A DNA stretch of 64,000 nucleotides from Gnetum montanum (GCA_015680685.1 MNCI01010387.1:320194-384193), one strand, 5' to 3'; positions 1 to 12,870 are shown, numbered from the stretch's first letter. Notes: generated by a model from the sequence alone, not told the origin. Numbers and translations: made by a program.

Positions 1-658
1 TAGAATTTTAACGTAATCGTTTTCAGAGACCATTCTATTCTTAGACCTTCTTTTCATTGCGTATATAGGAACCATGATGACAAGTATGCCAGTGTTATAT
101 TATACCCGCCCACAATTATGATAACTTCTCGTTTTACATAGGATCTTACTTTCAATATTTGAACTATTATCCATTGTTCATAGGCACAACTGTTACGTTG
201 CGGATGTGTTGCCTTGATTTCCCAGATTTTGTCAGAGCGGCTGTGCCCAAGGCTTAAGCAATTGAGATAGCTTATTAAGGTAGCGGAAAACCGATCGGAA
301 TAGATGACAGCGATCTCACCAGTTTTGAGAGAAATGCGTGAGAGTTCCCAGGCCAACCAGGGTCGGAATCCCCAAGGCTCCTAGATACTTACTATCTGCT
401 AACAAATCTTTTAGTCAACTCTGCATTTAAAATTTTCTACACCTGTACGTTCGCACTGAGATTGCACTAGTAACTGCTGCGTGATTAAAATCCCATAACT
501 ACATAAAAGCCACTTTCCAAAGAGGATTTCAAGGAGGACACGTCGAATGGTATCCGGTCTTTCACAAATTAGCAATGACAATTCATGCCATCACTTTCGC
601 TTATCGTATGGGTTGTGGCTCTCTGAATTTTTATCCTGTGATTCCCTCTTCACTTCAT

Positions 659-683
659 CGATTCGGATTCGGATTCGGATTCA
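659..683. repeat. GGATTC microsatellite
   Basis: The hexamer GGATTC (or CGGATT) is repeated about four times without interruption. Confidence 0.7.
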
Positions 684-1193
684 GTAACTTATTGGGAATA
701 ATCCGTGAATAACTTAAAAAAACATGGAATGATTTGAAAGGCTTAAAATGTTTATAGAACATTATATAAAATTTTCCTTGGTTACTATAAAAATTGATTT
801 TACGGGCATTTTAAGATTATAAGTGCAAAGCAAACAGTGGAAAAAAATAGGAAAAGTTGAAACACTCTGCTATGATTCATGGCTAAGATCAGAGAGTAAG
901 TAAAAAGTGAAGTGGATTTATTTTATTTTTATAACACTAGAAATTCAGGGGAAGAATAATGGCTTCAAATTTATTGCTACTTGCAATCATTTTTCAAGTT
1001 ATTAATGAAAAAATCAACGAATTATCAACCCAAATAATTTTAATTTGGCAATGTATTACTTTAGAGAATATTTGCACAACTAATGAATATTTACCAAATT
1101 CTAAAATATTGTGAAGACCTCAATAAAGTGACCTCACCTCAACCTTTGCATTCTTTAGTAATTTTAGCACATATCTCATCTATGTATCTAATA

Positions 1194-1267
1194 GGTGTTA
1201 CTTTTCAACTTTTTGTTATAATAGAGATGAGGTGTTACTTTTCAACTTTTTGTTATAATAGAGATGA
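1194..1267. repeat. Tandem duplication, 2 x 37 bp
   Basis: Two identical adjacent copies start with GGTGTTACTTTTCAAC, at 1194 and 1231. No difference is seen between the copies, so the duplication is recent or gene-converted. Confidence 0.9.
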
Positions 1268-1430
1268 ATTGATCTTTTTAAGTGATATTAACATGCACAT
1301 TAGTAATTGTATTTGTGACATACATATTGAGCTTTATGTTTTTTCAGTCTCATATTGTGCATTGTATAAATTTTTTTGTCATTTAATACATTGTGCTTCC
1401 TTTTTGTTTGTCACATTATTTTCAATCATT

Positions 1431-1526
1431 CTAATCTACATGCTTTAATTACTCACACTAAAAATTACTCACTTTTCTAATCTACATGCTTTAATTACTC
1501 ACATTGAAAATTACTCACTTTTCTAA
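1431..1526. repeat. Tandem duplication, 2 x 46 bp
   Basis: A unit beginning CTAATCTACATGC at 1431 recurs at 1477 with only one or two substitutions. Each copy contains the motif ATTACTCAC twice. Confidence 0.85.
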
Positions 1527-3925
1527 AAAAATTTTAAAAAAATGAATCTATACATTTAGTTTTATTTCTACTAATCTTTAACCCCATTGACTTCAAGGGA
1601 TTTTTTAAATCTCTAATCTTTAGCCCTCCATTAGCCAATTTATTATTCAACCTATTATTCAACCTAAAATCTCTAATCTCTAATTTTTTAAATCAAATTT
1701 TTTATTATTCAACCTAAAAAGAAATATCTAATCAGGATCATTTACACATTTGTAAATCAAAGAAATGACCAAAAAAGCAGATAAATTAATAATCTCATAT
1801 TTGTTCAATCACATAATAATATTTTATAATTTCCAGCAACACACAAAACAAGATCATTTGATTTTAACTTTTGTAACCATTTTACCATTAATCATTTAAT
1901 CAAGAAATTCATATGTTCAACAGTAGAGAATACATAAATCTCAATCATAAATTAACATCCTAGGTTTTCCCCCACTCCATCAACTAATAGAAAGATATCA
2001 AAATCAGACTTGAGAAGGTATAAGGAAAAAAAAGTATAAATCAAGATTCAAATCCAAGATTTATGCATTCAAAAGGGGAGGGTTCATCAACCAAATTTCA
2101 ACCAAAATCCAAGAATTTAACAATTTTAAAACATTCACAATTATTGATGGGCCCAAGGATACTCTCTTTCTACTGGTGGTACCAGTCCTCAAATTTAGGA
2201 TCCTTGGCCCCTGTTGGCAATCTTTTGTCAAAAATGCTCCAAATCGTTATGGGTGTTTCTGAATCGTTACATAAACAACTTTCATCCAAGTCATTTAGGT
2301 GTGAGAGAGTGCAAAGAATAGGCGAAGAGATCCAAAAACAAGGTATTAAAGGTTTCAAAAATCTAAGCTTACAACAACAATCTTGATATTTCATACACAT
2401 TGTGAAGGTGGTTAGACAAGCAAAAAGAGAGAAGTTTGAGAAAATCAGCCCTTGTTGGCCATTATCAAACATAACAAAAATGGATCATTTTACCTCTTTG
2501 CTTAGATATATTGCTTACTAGGAGGAATTATTAGAATATTGGATGGCTATGCTGCACTTGTTTTCTTTCTCCTTGTTATTGCTTGTAGCAGCGACAATCT
2601 TCTCTCCCTTCCCAGCCACACTCCTTGTTGCTATATCCTTTTTTTTAATTCTACTCAACTACTTTTGCCTTCTATGTGTTTTTTTTCCCTCTCCTCCTCT
2701 TCCTATTTGTAGGTGGAATAAGGGATAATGAATGGTTTTTTGTAACTGACTTCTTGGGGGATTGTCCGTGTTCTTTTCTTTCTTTTTAAAGTTCTCTCTT
2801 TCTCTCTCTTTTTTTAGCAATGGGTCATAAGTTCGATTCTCTTCATGATCACTATAAAAAAAATCAATAAAATATGCATATTCATAGGTTGTAGGTTCAA
2901 TTCCTAAATCAACAATTTTTGATATTTCAAAATTCAGATTTTGCTAGATCTTAGGTTCAATTCCTCTTGATAATTACAAAGCATTCCAGCATAATATCTA
3001 TCTCTTTATCATTTAGAATTGCTATAATACGTAAGGAAAGAGTTTTCAAATAGATTCATGATAAGGGTAGTTCAAGATACATAATCAAATAAGGCACCTT
3101 CGTTTTCCCATCGTCTTACAAGCCTTGAAAGGTCATCACGTGACCTTTCTATAACCATGGAGAAGGTACTTATACTCTATTATTTTAAACTAAAAAGAGT
3201 AAAGCATCACATTTAGATAAAATATAAAACTATGGTATTTGCACACAATATCCCTGATTCATGGCTTAGGTTCCTCCAACTTGATTCATAGGTCAAGGTC
3301 CTCAATCTGAGCATTCTTTTGCATCTCAACATACTTGTTTTAGCTCTTGAGGCACACCTTAGAGTATTGTCCTTTGTTTTTCTTTTGTTTTTCAACATCT
3401 CTATTGAAATAGAATAGAAAATATTTTGTTTTCCCATATATTTATTATTATTATTATTTTAAAACATTCCTAGCATATATTTTAAAGCATATTTCTTATG
3501 CATCATAATACATATAAAAATCTAGTCAACAAATTTATTACTATTCCAATTAGCCATTTTCACCAGAGTCCAAACAAAGCACACACACAACTTATCAACA
3601 AAACATGCACACAAACACATAGAAAGATTATTACAATTGTTAATGCAAAAACTCAAGGAGAAGTGGTTTGTTACAATACTGTTTAGCATAACTAAGTTAA
3701 ACTATGGAGATATAATCTAGTTTATTAACCTAGTCCAACATAAGACAAAGCTAAGAGCCTACCATGATGAAAAATTCTAAACTTGCATAATATATAACAT
3801 AGCCAAAGTGAATTCATCCAATGGTATAGGATCAAAGTTAAAGATGAGGATTAGATATGTTACCTGTAGAATTGTAAAAACAAGGAACTACATAAGAGAA
3901 GCACAAAACTAGAACTAATACTAGT

Positions 3926-4734
3926 TGATGAGCAGCAAGGTATCCCTATGCTCAACCATACAAATATGAGTGTACATGCACGATTTGGTTGAATTCTAAG
4001 GACTAAGTGCTTATGCGCCTTCACAAAACTCGGACGAGTTAGTCAATCGTTGTCTTCCCAAGCTTACTTGTATAGCGCGATTGTATGGTTAAGTAAACTT
4101 GAGGTATATGATTTTTATATATTTTTATGCTTTATGCCCTGGTGCTACAAATGGAGAAGTGAACTAATTAAGTAACTAATTTAATTTAACTAATTGACTA
4201 TGCTCTAACTAGTCCTAACACCAGCATCCATTTCCACTTGCTGTACACATCCTGAACTAGTGCAACACTACTGGGATTACCAAACGTTAATTGTTACTAG
4301 ATTACCAAGTGTTCCATGCATGCTTGAAGTGGTCGTACTGAGTGTGCTTACTTGGGAGAGTTAACAAGGTGAGAGAGAGAGCATTAATTAACTAAGGAAA
4401 GCATTAAATAACTATAAATAACATTAAATAAGCTATTCTGAATGCTGCAAGGTTTATCAGAAAGTTCATCTTTATTTCCAACCACAAGGTGTGCTCATGT
4501 ACACAATGCTCGAATAAAGATCTATTCACTTTATGACTCCTACTGTAGGCACTTAGAAATAATTCTAACTCTAAGGAAGGAAAACTACAAGAGTTCGGGT
4601 AAGGGACTAAGACTAACTATGCAAACCAAGCGTGCCTGCCTCTTATTTATAGTAGATGAGGCGAGTCCCAACATTGGATGCCTAATATTGCTTGTTGAGC
4701 TCCAATATCGTGGACACGATATCGCGGTTCATCA
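3926..4734 (-). repeat. Element D 3' LTR
   Basis: It starts TGATGAGCAGCAAGG and ends ATCGCGGTTCATCA, pairing with 13017-13839. In the sense (minus) direction a TATA-like TATAAATAA lies at 4643-4651. Upstream of it, at 4660-4734, are copies of the palindromic motif CGATATCG. The adjoining sense sequence GTCGTGGGGGTA (4735-4746) is the polypurine tract. Confidence 0.95.
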
Positions 4735-6613
4735 TACCCCCACGACTGAATGAAAACTCATCCTTGAGTTCCTTACAAAATATTGGGAAGGTATGGGATT
4801 ATTGACTGAATGACAACTGACGGTAACATAGGATAACAGATTCAAAGTGCCCAAGGAATGGATCGACAAATATATTACAACATTGGTGCTCATGCCCATT
4901 ATGGTGAACACTATACATAGATGACATCCAAATCCTTATTTGATAGCTTGAAGAGAGAGAGAAGAAAATGAGGTGCATTGCTATCGATGTTGGAATTGTG
5001 CATTTTGTTGTTCATCCATAGCCACATGACCCAACTTGTTCCTTGCGTAAATGCTCCAACTCCAATCCATCCTGAGTGCTCCCCTTCTATCCTAGTCCAT
5101 TGTTCATGTGATCGCCATCTGCACACGCAACACAATCATGAATTAGCAAGGATAGATAAGATACAGTGTAGTTGATACCCTGCCCAGATATGAAGTACCT
5201 TGGTTGGGTTGTGGGTATGGCAAATACTGGGTTAGAGTTTTATGATTGATAACTACCCAAGGTGTAGGGGTAAGATAGGTATGGAATGGAAACATTTGTG
5301 ACAGGGCCCCCACGACTAATAGCAAACCTCCGGTAGCAAGAAGATGGAAAAATTGAAGGAACAAGAAAGATGAGAGAAATAACAACGGTGAAGCTAATCA
5401 AATGGATGTCATGGATGGGGGGATGAAACGAGAAATGGTTGATTGCAAACAATGTTGAAAAGAAAGAACTTAATAACTACACCAAAAAGGAATGCTAGTG
5501 GGCCCTCCCCAAAGCAGGCTCATGCCTTTTATGCCTTGATAGATCCGCAAACCAAAGAGTCCACAAGCTCTAGGAATGACATATGGAACAATGGTTAAGA
5601 ACTTTATCCACAAGAAGTTACCAAAGACAAACAATGACTCAACCAATATATAGACTAATCAGACCAGCAATGAGGTGGAATATGGGAAGAAACATGGAAG
5701 GAGAGGAGAAAATGGAATGGAATCCCAAGAGCATGGTTGTGTAAAGTCCTGTGTGTATTATTTGGTTGAGGTGACTGAATAGAGTTCATTCCAAAACTGG
5801 ATTTAAACGAACCACATCCAGTGACCTCGCATCAACACATTTGACTAACCCATCCTCTTGAAGCAACAAGAATGCATCCATTGAGTCACCACCATTCCTT
5901 GGAGAGAAAGATAGAGCACCAGGAAGCGAGAAAGGGCCTTAGTTAGAGGGAACCTTCAGGCATGGGTAACACGTTTTTCTAGTGCCATAACCAGTGCTTG
6001 TAGCCCATATTTCGTTATTATGTCTAAGGGGTGTGCTTTGAATTCTCACCATTTTTTTTGATGTGAGAACCACACCATGCAAAGACTTATTTAATTCATT
6101 TGACTTCCTGATGTTTGGTCAATGGCGAAATGGCAGAAAACCCATGAAAAGCATCCAAGTACCCAAGAGAATAGCCAGCACAAGTGCATCGAATCCCCTT
6201 GAAGTCACACCCTTTTCAACCATTGAGTCCTTCCTTGGTTTGAAGAATACCTAGCCACCAATTCATTAATAAGTTTATTTAGAAAAAGGGACAGTACATT
6301 TCCAAGACAAGGGAGACCATAGAGTTGAATGGAGGAATGGATAACGTGGACTCATTGCCTGTTCTATCAAAAGAGCCATATCTTAGTATCAACATTGAAA
6401 ATCAAAGGTAAAAACCCAAACATTAGCAATCAACACCATTAGAGTACAACCCACTATCGTGAGCACTTATTATATGATGAATGAAAGTAAATCAAATAAA
6501 GAAATAGTAAAAAATATGAATGATGGTGTAAAAAAAAAAAAAGTAAATTTCAAAAGATGTGTAAAAAAAAATGTGTAAAAAAAAATACAAAAAGAGCTGA
6601 GGGTTTAGAATGG
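4735..6613 (-). other. Element D 3' noncoding region
   Basis: Between the integrase end and the 3' LTR there is no conserved reading frame. The part nearest the LTR matches the equivalent parts of elements B and E. A block at about 5950-6060, next to an A-rich tract in sense, is clearly shared with B (21766-21872) and E (59259-59400). Element B has about 2 kb more here, including a degenerate ORF that D lacks. Confidence 0.7.
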
Positions 6614-7790
6614 TTAGCATTGGTGGCCATCTCTCCCACGACTAAGTTGGAAGGAGGAGATCCAAAATAACGAGTAGGGTTGTCCACCAACAGAAGTAGT
6701 ATTGGTACTAGCTCTTCTAGGCTCATGGAAAGGTTTGGTTTGTTGGATGTTAACCAACAATTTCTTATTCGGGCAATCAGGTTTGTAAATCATCATGGCC
6801 CCTGAAGGAAAAGTTGCATGAATAATATAAGGCCCTTCCCATAGCGTTTGAAATTTATTGCATTGTGGCACATGTGTGGGGTTCCAATAAAGAACCTTAT
6901 CTCCCAGTTGGTATTTAACTTTTCTAATTTTCAGGTCATGATGTCATTTATTAAAGGCCTTGTGCAATTCATTAGATGATAGGGCGACTAATCAGTTCTC
7001 ATCTAGCAAGTTAAGGTTCATTAAACATTCTTTTTATGCTAGATTAAGGTCAAGGTTGAGGTCAGATGCCATGGATAGTGTACAAAGCTTTGCTTGAATA
7101 GGAAGCATTGGAAGTTTATCGTACACTAACTCGTAGGGAGAGTAGCCTATAGGAAGTTTTCACATGGAGCAGTATGCCCAAAGAGCATCGTTCAGTTTGG
7201 TGCTCCAATCTCGCCTATACTTGCTAACAGTTCATGTTAATATTTTCGTAGTCTCCCTATTGGTGACCTTGGCTTGACCATTCGCTTGAGGGTGATGTGG
7301 TGTAATCAGCTTGTGTTCCACTCCTAAGTGTTGCATCAACTTCTGAAAAGTTGCACCTGTAAAATGTGTACCATTATTCGAAATAAGTGCACGAGGCACA
7401 CCAAAACTATTTAGGATTTTTTGTTGAACAAATTGTGTAGTGATAAATGATGTGCAGTCCATAACAATGGTTGATTCTACCCATTTTGTAAATAGTAAAC
7501 AACAACAATAATGTAGCCTTTTTCATTGGACATTGGTGTAATAGGCCCCATAAAATCAATTCCCAGTATATCGAAGAGTTCTAAAGGTTGAATCCATTGT
7601 TGTGGACCCTCCATTCTAATAGTCATTCCCCATCACATTGGCAGCACTTACAAGATTGGACAAAATGATGAGCGTCTCGGAATAATGTAGGCCAATAATA
7701 TCCTACAAGCAGGATTTTAATGGCTATTTGTCTCCCTACGTAATGACCCCCACAAGGGGACTCATGAGAATATTGGAGAACTCATAATTG
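6614..7790 (-). pseudogene. Element D integrase, degenerate
   Basis: The product would insert retrotransposon cDNA into the chromosome. In sense order I see the HHCC zinc-binding end (about 7630-7790, with GYYWPTLF and a C..C pair), the catalytic core (7232-7560) containing PHHPQANGQAKVTNRET, and a C-terminal part (6614-6910) with LWEGPYIIHATFPSGA and a terminal KPFHEPR. The motif FGVPRALISNNGTHF should read ISD.G, so the second catalytic Asp appears as Asn. Several stops lie between the pieces, so no full protein can be made. Confidence 0.88.
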
Positions 7791-8417
7791 ATCTACATCA
7801 GGAACACACCATCGAATCAAGCCATCGAAGCATACCTTATAAAGATGCCCATTGATTTCCATGAAATACTTGACTTAGTGTAGAAAGTGCTGTTTCTTTT
7901 TAACATCTAACTCTTGTGGTGTTTCTTGTGTAAGGAGATAGGTAAGAATGCTACTATACCAATATGTCTCCATGGTTAATTGATTATTTACTACACCTAC
8001 AAAGAGGAATTCATTAGGAAAGTGATCAGAAAGTAGATATTCATCCTCTTTGTTGTCCTGTCTTAACCAAGATAAATGATCAACAACAACGTTCTTGGTG
8101 CCTTTACGATCTATCATCGTAAGATCGAACTCTTGTAAGATTACAAGCCATCATATGATGCGAGGGCTCACCATTAGTTTATTCAACAAGAACTGAATTA
8201 CACTATGGTCTGTGTGTACAAATACCTTATAACCCAATACATAGTGCCTAAACTTATCTAGTACAAACACCATAGCCATTAAATCCTTTATAGTTTTGGT
8301 GTAGTTAAGCTGTGCACCAGAAATACTTTTACTCGCACAGTGAATGTAATAGGTTCGTTTCTGGTCATCTAATTGTGTGAGTACAACTCCTAAGGCAAAG
8401 TTGGATGCGTCAGTCAT
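7791..8417 (-). pseudogene. Element D RNase H, degenerate
   Basis: This domain would degrade the RNA strand of the RNA/DNA hybrid during reverse transcription. The stretch 8151-8417 shows MTDASNFALGVVLTQLDD followed by a KFRHYVLGYKVFVHTDHS segment, both hallmarks of the Ty3/gypsy RNase H. After a stop near 8150 the domain continues at 7875-8117 with a degenerate VVVDHLSWL, where ADHLSR is usual. It directly follows the reverse transcriptase, as expected. Confidence 0.88.
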
Positions 8418-9260
8418 TATATGGAATAGCTTGGACTAGTCAGGAGCTTGTAGAAACATCTACAAGCTTCTACTTCAAGGTTTGAAAACTAGTTCACATT
8501 CCTTGGTCCATTCAAAATGTATGTTCTTTTTTGTTAGTTCAACCAATGGTTTTTCAACCTTTGAAAAGTTCACATGTCTTTTACAGTTTCAGGTTGGCAT
8601 GTGATTCCTTGGATGACTTTGATATTTTTGGGGTTTACCTCTATCCTTGTTTGTGAAATCTTATGCCCTAATACTATGCCTTCTTGAACCATTAAATGGA
8701 TTTTTTTCTAGTTGAACCTTAAGTTGGTTTCAACACATCATTTCAGTACCTGCTCTAGTCGGTCTAGTGCTTGTTCAAAGTCCGCTCCGTAGGTGGAGAA
8801 ATCATCCATGAAGACCTCTATACCATTCCCTATTTACTGCTAAAAGATACTTAGAACCAAATTTTGAAACATTGTAGGAGCATTGAACAAGCCAAATGGC
8901 ATCTATTTGTATGCAAATGTCCCCCAAGGACTTGTGAACGTGGTCTTGGCTTGGTCTTCTAGTGCTATTTGGATTTGGTTGTATCCACTGTACCCATCCA
9001 GAAAACTATAGTAGCGATGCCCTGCAATGATGTCTAAGACTTGGTCGATGAATGGCAATGGAAAGTGGTCTTTGAACATTGCCATGTTCAGTAGCCTAAA
9101 GTCTATACACACCCTCCATTTACCTCCCTTTTTGGGCACAATAACTAATGGATTAACCCATTCGCTATCAGCAATGGGGTAGATGAACCCAACTTTTAGA
9201 AGTTTTTCAATTTCTTCTTTAACCCCTTACTTTAGCTTTGGGTTCAATTGCCTCTGCAGT
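8418..9260 (-). pseudogene. Element D reverse transcriptase, degenerate
   Basis: This is the polymerase of the element. The stretch 8903-9139 carries KWRVCIDFRLLN, DHFPLPFIDQVLDIIAG and YYSFLDGYSGYNQI, and ends at a stop just before MPFGL. Further along (near 8790-8820) the catalytic YxDD box appears as FMDDFS, followed by EGIVLGHKIS. The family usually has VNP(L)VIVPKKGG before the first block, and this is present in sense just above 9139. Three or more in-frame stops inactivate it. Confidence 0.92.
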
Positions 9261-9273
9261 TATCATCAAGGCT

Positions 9274-9633
9274 TCATGGAGGGGTTGGTGTAAATCCTAT
9301 GTTGGCATATCCTAGGGGGTCTATTCTAGTTAATTTGGGATATGACCAAGCAAGGGATTTTGACCATTTGTTCACCATTTTCAGTAGTCTCTCTTTTTGT
9401 TGAGGAGTGAGCTCAGCATTAATAATTACCGGTTTTCCATTTTTGAGAAATGTATACTCCATATCGACGGGCAACGGTTTTAACTCAAGGGGCTCTTGTT
9501 TAAAGTTTTCAGGGATTTCCAACTTCCCCCAGTTGATACTTTCAATGTCAAGACATGGAAGTTGGTGATGGACTTGCTCCAATGTATCTATGCTATTAAT
9601 GTAAGTGCAAGTCAAACCCTCAGTTGGTTCCAT
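9274..9633 (-). pseudogene. Element D protease-RT linker
   Basis: An open stretch of 119 codons lies upstream of the reverse transcriptase. It contains ELTPQQKERLLKMVNKWSK and SYPKLTRIDP, the connector typical of Athila-like polyproteins just before the RT. Element B has the homologous segment at 25281-25472, and element E keeps only a remnant near 60385. Confidence 0.7.
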
Positions 9634-9843
9634 GCATATAGTTGAGTTGCTCTCTTGGTCAGCTGTCAGCCACTGGGTGCCTTCCTATCTTGTGGCTACT
9701 ACATATAGGCATCTTTGTATGTTGGTTACTTGTGCACACTGGTTGCATGTGGGCAATGTTAAACGTTGTACAAACCAGGAATTTTGCACGTAGTTACACC
9801 TTGTGTCACTGTATGCGATGCATGAAAATTTCTTCTTCTCGAT

Positions 9844-10290
9844 CTATCTGAACGTATTTTCCTTTGATATCTCTAAGGAAAGATCATGTATTCCTAGGTG
9901 TGCATCAATTATGCTTAGCAATGTTCTTCCCATCATGATTGGGAAGTGCCCCTTATAGTTGTTGACTTTAATCATTAGGAAGTTGGTTGGATACGACCAT
10001 CCACAAATAGTGGTGACAATGTCCTCCACGAGTCCTAATGCAACAGTAATGGATTGGTTAGCCAACTCTAAACATATGTTACTCTTTTTCAGTGGAGATA
10101 GGTTTTAGGCTTTATACATTTCTTGAGATATTAAGTTGATACCAAAACCTGAATCCAAAAGAGCTTTGCATGATTCATTCCCAGCGATTTGTAAATATAT
10201 AAGAGGACTCCCAGGATCAGAGAATTTCCTAGGAAGATGGCCAGCCTTAATCCAATCGGTAATGGCATGCATCAACATGATTGTGTGCAT
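9844..10290 (-). pseudogene. Element D aspartic protease, degenerate
   Basis: The domain would cleave the element's polyprotein. In sense, 10105-10290 shows ALLDSGFGINLIS, the active site (usual form LDSGAS.N.), and 9844-10065 continues after one stop with GWSYPTNFLMIKV and FPIMMGRTLLS, matching the ILGRPFL end of the family. The catalytic Asp-Ser-Gly is intact. The homologue in B is at 35003-35473. Confidence 0.85.
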
Positions 10291-10666
10291 TGCATGTGGC
10301 CTTTGGTTTCAAGGGAGTTCCAAAGTTTCAAATGATGGTGAGGCCTTTGGAGAGCTAGTCGCTTGTGACTGCAAGGACTTGGTTGGATTGTCGGTCCTAA
10401 AGAAAGGTCTCTTCTTTACACAGTTGTCCAAACCAACAGTAGGGTAAGGATTAACAACCCTTATAGCATTACGTTTCTACAGTTGGGTAGGAAGCTCACT
10501 TTGCATGGCTGAAGTAGGTGGTAATGGAGTTAACAGTGGAAGAGATGCAGCTGGATGAGAAGGATAGTATGTTTGTGGAAAATCACCCCTAGGAGAAGGA
10601 GTTCTATAATATTCATGGGCTTGGTAGTGAGGTTGGGGAGTGACGTGACGAGTAGAGTCACGTGGA

Positions 10667-10779
10667 GAGATCGGCTGCTACACGTAGTATCCATATGGGT
10701 CAGGTTGACGGTAAGGGTATTNAAGAGATCGACTGCTGCACGTAGTATCCATATGGGTCAGGTTGACGGTAAGGGTACT
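10667..10779. repeat. Direct duplication around a single N
   Basis: A 55-bp segment (10667-10721) is followed by one N at 10722 and then repeated with three changes at 10725-10779. Element B has a single copy at the equivalent place (about 35862). The picture fits two overlapping contig ends joined with an N rather than a real duplication. Confidence 0.8.
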
Positions 10780-10939
10780 ATTGATGTGGTGGTGGCATTC
10801 CCCATGATTTTGGGTGCTACCACTATTGGTACTGCTCATTTGGTTGTGGTGGAGTTCCACTTGGATAATACGTCAAGGGTTGGTGGAACTCTCTTGGGTT
10901 ACCTTGGGGTTAAGGTAACCTTTGGGGTGTTTGCCTTAT

Positions 10940-12870
10940 GTTTAATCATGGGTTGAGTGCATACATCCTAGACTCTTGCAGATGTGAAATTACAGGACAA
11001 CATCCCTTAGGATGGTTATATTGACATATCTCACATCCACCATCATTGTTTGTATCTGAATCCACAACCTGTTCGATGATGGAAACTTTGCCCTTACCTT
11101 TGTTACGTGCATATTCAGTTTCTTTATTTTTCCTCCTTTCTTGGTCACTACCTAGTTCCCTAGACTCCTCTACTATTTTGAGAACGGTTTAAAATCTATT
11201 ATCTAGGGTGTCCCATATTTGGTCCACCTTTGCTGATACTTCTGCTGCAAGTTTTTGAATGGGAAAAGTTTTCCTATTTACCATCTCTTCAAGTGGTGAC
11301 TCTTCTTCATCCTCACAAAATCTAACTCCCTTCTTTCGGAGGGAAGGATCTCTGTTATATTCCTCTGCACTCTCTCTTTTCCTTAACTCACCTTCCTCTT
11401 TAGCAACTTTCTCCAACAATATTTGTACTTGATGGGCCCTAAGCTCAGATAGCCTTCCTTGGGCATAAGTCCCAAGGGTTCTTCACATTTCGTGCCTAAG
11501 CCTATCTATGAAATGGCGTAATTGTTCCCTGTATGAGTAACCATGGCCTAGGCAACGATGTAATAATGCATAATATCAACCCATGGCAGCATCCAAGGGT
11601 TCATGTCATCCTTGTTTCCATCCTTGGATTTTCTTTTGTAGGTTGGACACTTGGGAGTACGTTTGATACTTATCATTGAATAGTTCTAACATGGTACTCC
11701 ATCAACGAATGGACTCCAGTTCTAAGGACCAGTACTAGCTTTCTACTTCCTTGATCAGTGTTTGTGGAAACAGCTTGAGTTTTTGCCACTAGTTTTCTAT
11801 GTTTTACAAGGCACATGCATCGTGAAATGCTTGCAAATGATTTTGAGGATCAGCATTGTATCCCCCTTCAAATCGTGGGATATTGTTCATGTCCAATCTT
11901 TTGATCTTGCTATCTTTTTGGTGCCTTATTGGGATTCTAACAACCTCAATTATATCTAGCATACTTCAGGTAGCAAGTAGGGTTCATTGTGATCGTATTC
12001 TCTATGGCATCTATGATTCCTATGTTGTTCCCTACTCTCCCTCCTTTCGTGGAGTGTTTCTCTAGAATGTCCTCATTCCCTTTCTCGACTATTTTTTCTA
12101 TTATTCCTATTTCGCCTACCATTATCCTTAGGGTCTTTTCCCTTGTGACTGCATTTCGATCCTGAAGGAGAGGGGGAAGGAGATGATGGAGGTGAAGAGG
12201 GAGGAGGACAGTCACCATGATGGTGCTTGCTTCCTTCTCTTTGGTGGTCTTCGCCTCAATCACGGTTACGATTAGAATGTCCATCTTTGTCATGTGTTCA
12301 TGTTCCTTTTTCATACCCTTTGTGTCCATCGATACGAGAATCTGGGTTATGGATAGTTGAGTGAAGATTCTGATATACAACCCCTTGACCAAAGTCAATA
12401 GGAGGAACATCATTGTGTGAAAGACCTCTTGAGGCAGGTTCACCTCCCTCATTTTCACCTATGACATATGGGACATCCAACAACCACTTCCCCTTCATAG
12501 ATTTATGATGTCTCTCTTGTTGTAAGTTCCTTTGACATTGTGCCTCCGTGGGTCGATACTCTCTCGAGTCATGCTCATGCACAACGTGCTTTGCCTGTAA
12601 GTGTAGCATACCAATTCATGTGAGAGTACGAAGAAGCATGCTTGGGACTGAATGATCAGGAGGTAACACTATGTTACCTTCTAAATCACGCTAATGTAGT
12701 TGTTCATCCAGGTGAAGGATAAAGGTAAAGTTTGGTATATACTCATTGGGATGAACGTATACCACATGAAAATATTGGGGCACTGGCAGGTCATCATGTG
12801 TACTACACCTCTGATTGTTCATTGTGTTAGACCTAGGCAGTGAAACACTCTCGTAAGAAGAAGGAGACAT
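10940..12870 (-). pseudogene. Element D gag, degenerate
   Basis: Gag forms the virus-like particle. The likely start is the ATG at 12870 (MSPSSYESV...), at the same place as the gag starts of B (38029) and E (62777), about 145-150 bp inside the 5' LTR. In sense there follow a basic, Ser/Arg/His-rich region (about 12000-12450), a core with FEGGYN and a PQNHFQAFHDACAL-like segment (about 11790-11880), an acidic stretch (11189-11419), and a CCHC-type knuckle CEICQYNHPKGC near 11000-11030. Stops and shifts break it into at least five pieces. Confidence 0.82.

Larger units (their letters stand above)
1..3920. other. Gene-poor flank, no recognisable gene
   Basis: I see no supported gene here. The open frames are short, begin and end at random, and match no family I know. 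One minus-strand frame at 54-356 (100 aa) sits in somewhat less AT-rich sequence, but I recognise no domain in it. The stretch holds a short GGATTC run near 659-683, two tandem duplications (1194-1267 and 1431-1526), pyrimidine-rich tracts near 2760-2815 and three B-box-like sequences near 2831-2964. It ends at the target site of element D. Confidence 0.5.

Noticed and set aside
54-356. Minus-strand 100-residue frame as a gene
   Set aside because: No recognisable domain, no neighbouring exon with matching phase, and no clear homologue pattern.
2063-2386. Plus-strand 107-residue frame as a gene
   Set aside because: Low-complexity, AT-rich sequence with an equally long frame on the other strand and no domain.
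4371-4381. GA repeat as a regulatory element
   Set aside because: Very short and inside LTR D; no evidence beyond base composition.
5143-5452. Hydrophobic frames in the 3' region of D as an env protein
   Set aside because: Short, overlapping in two frames and not conserved in B or E.
10555-10956. Plus-strand 133-residue frame
   Set aside because: Shadow of the Pro-rich gag-protease linker of D and it spans the N.
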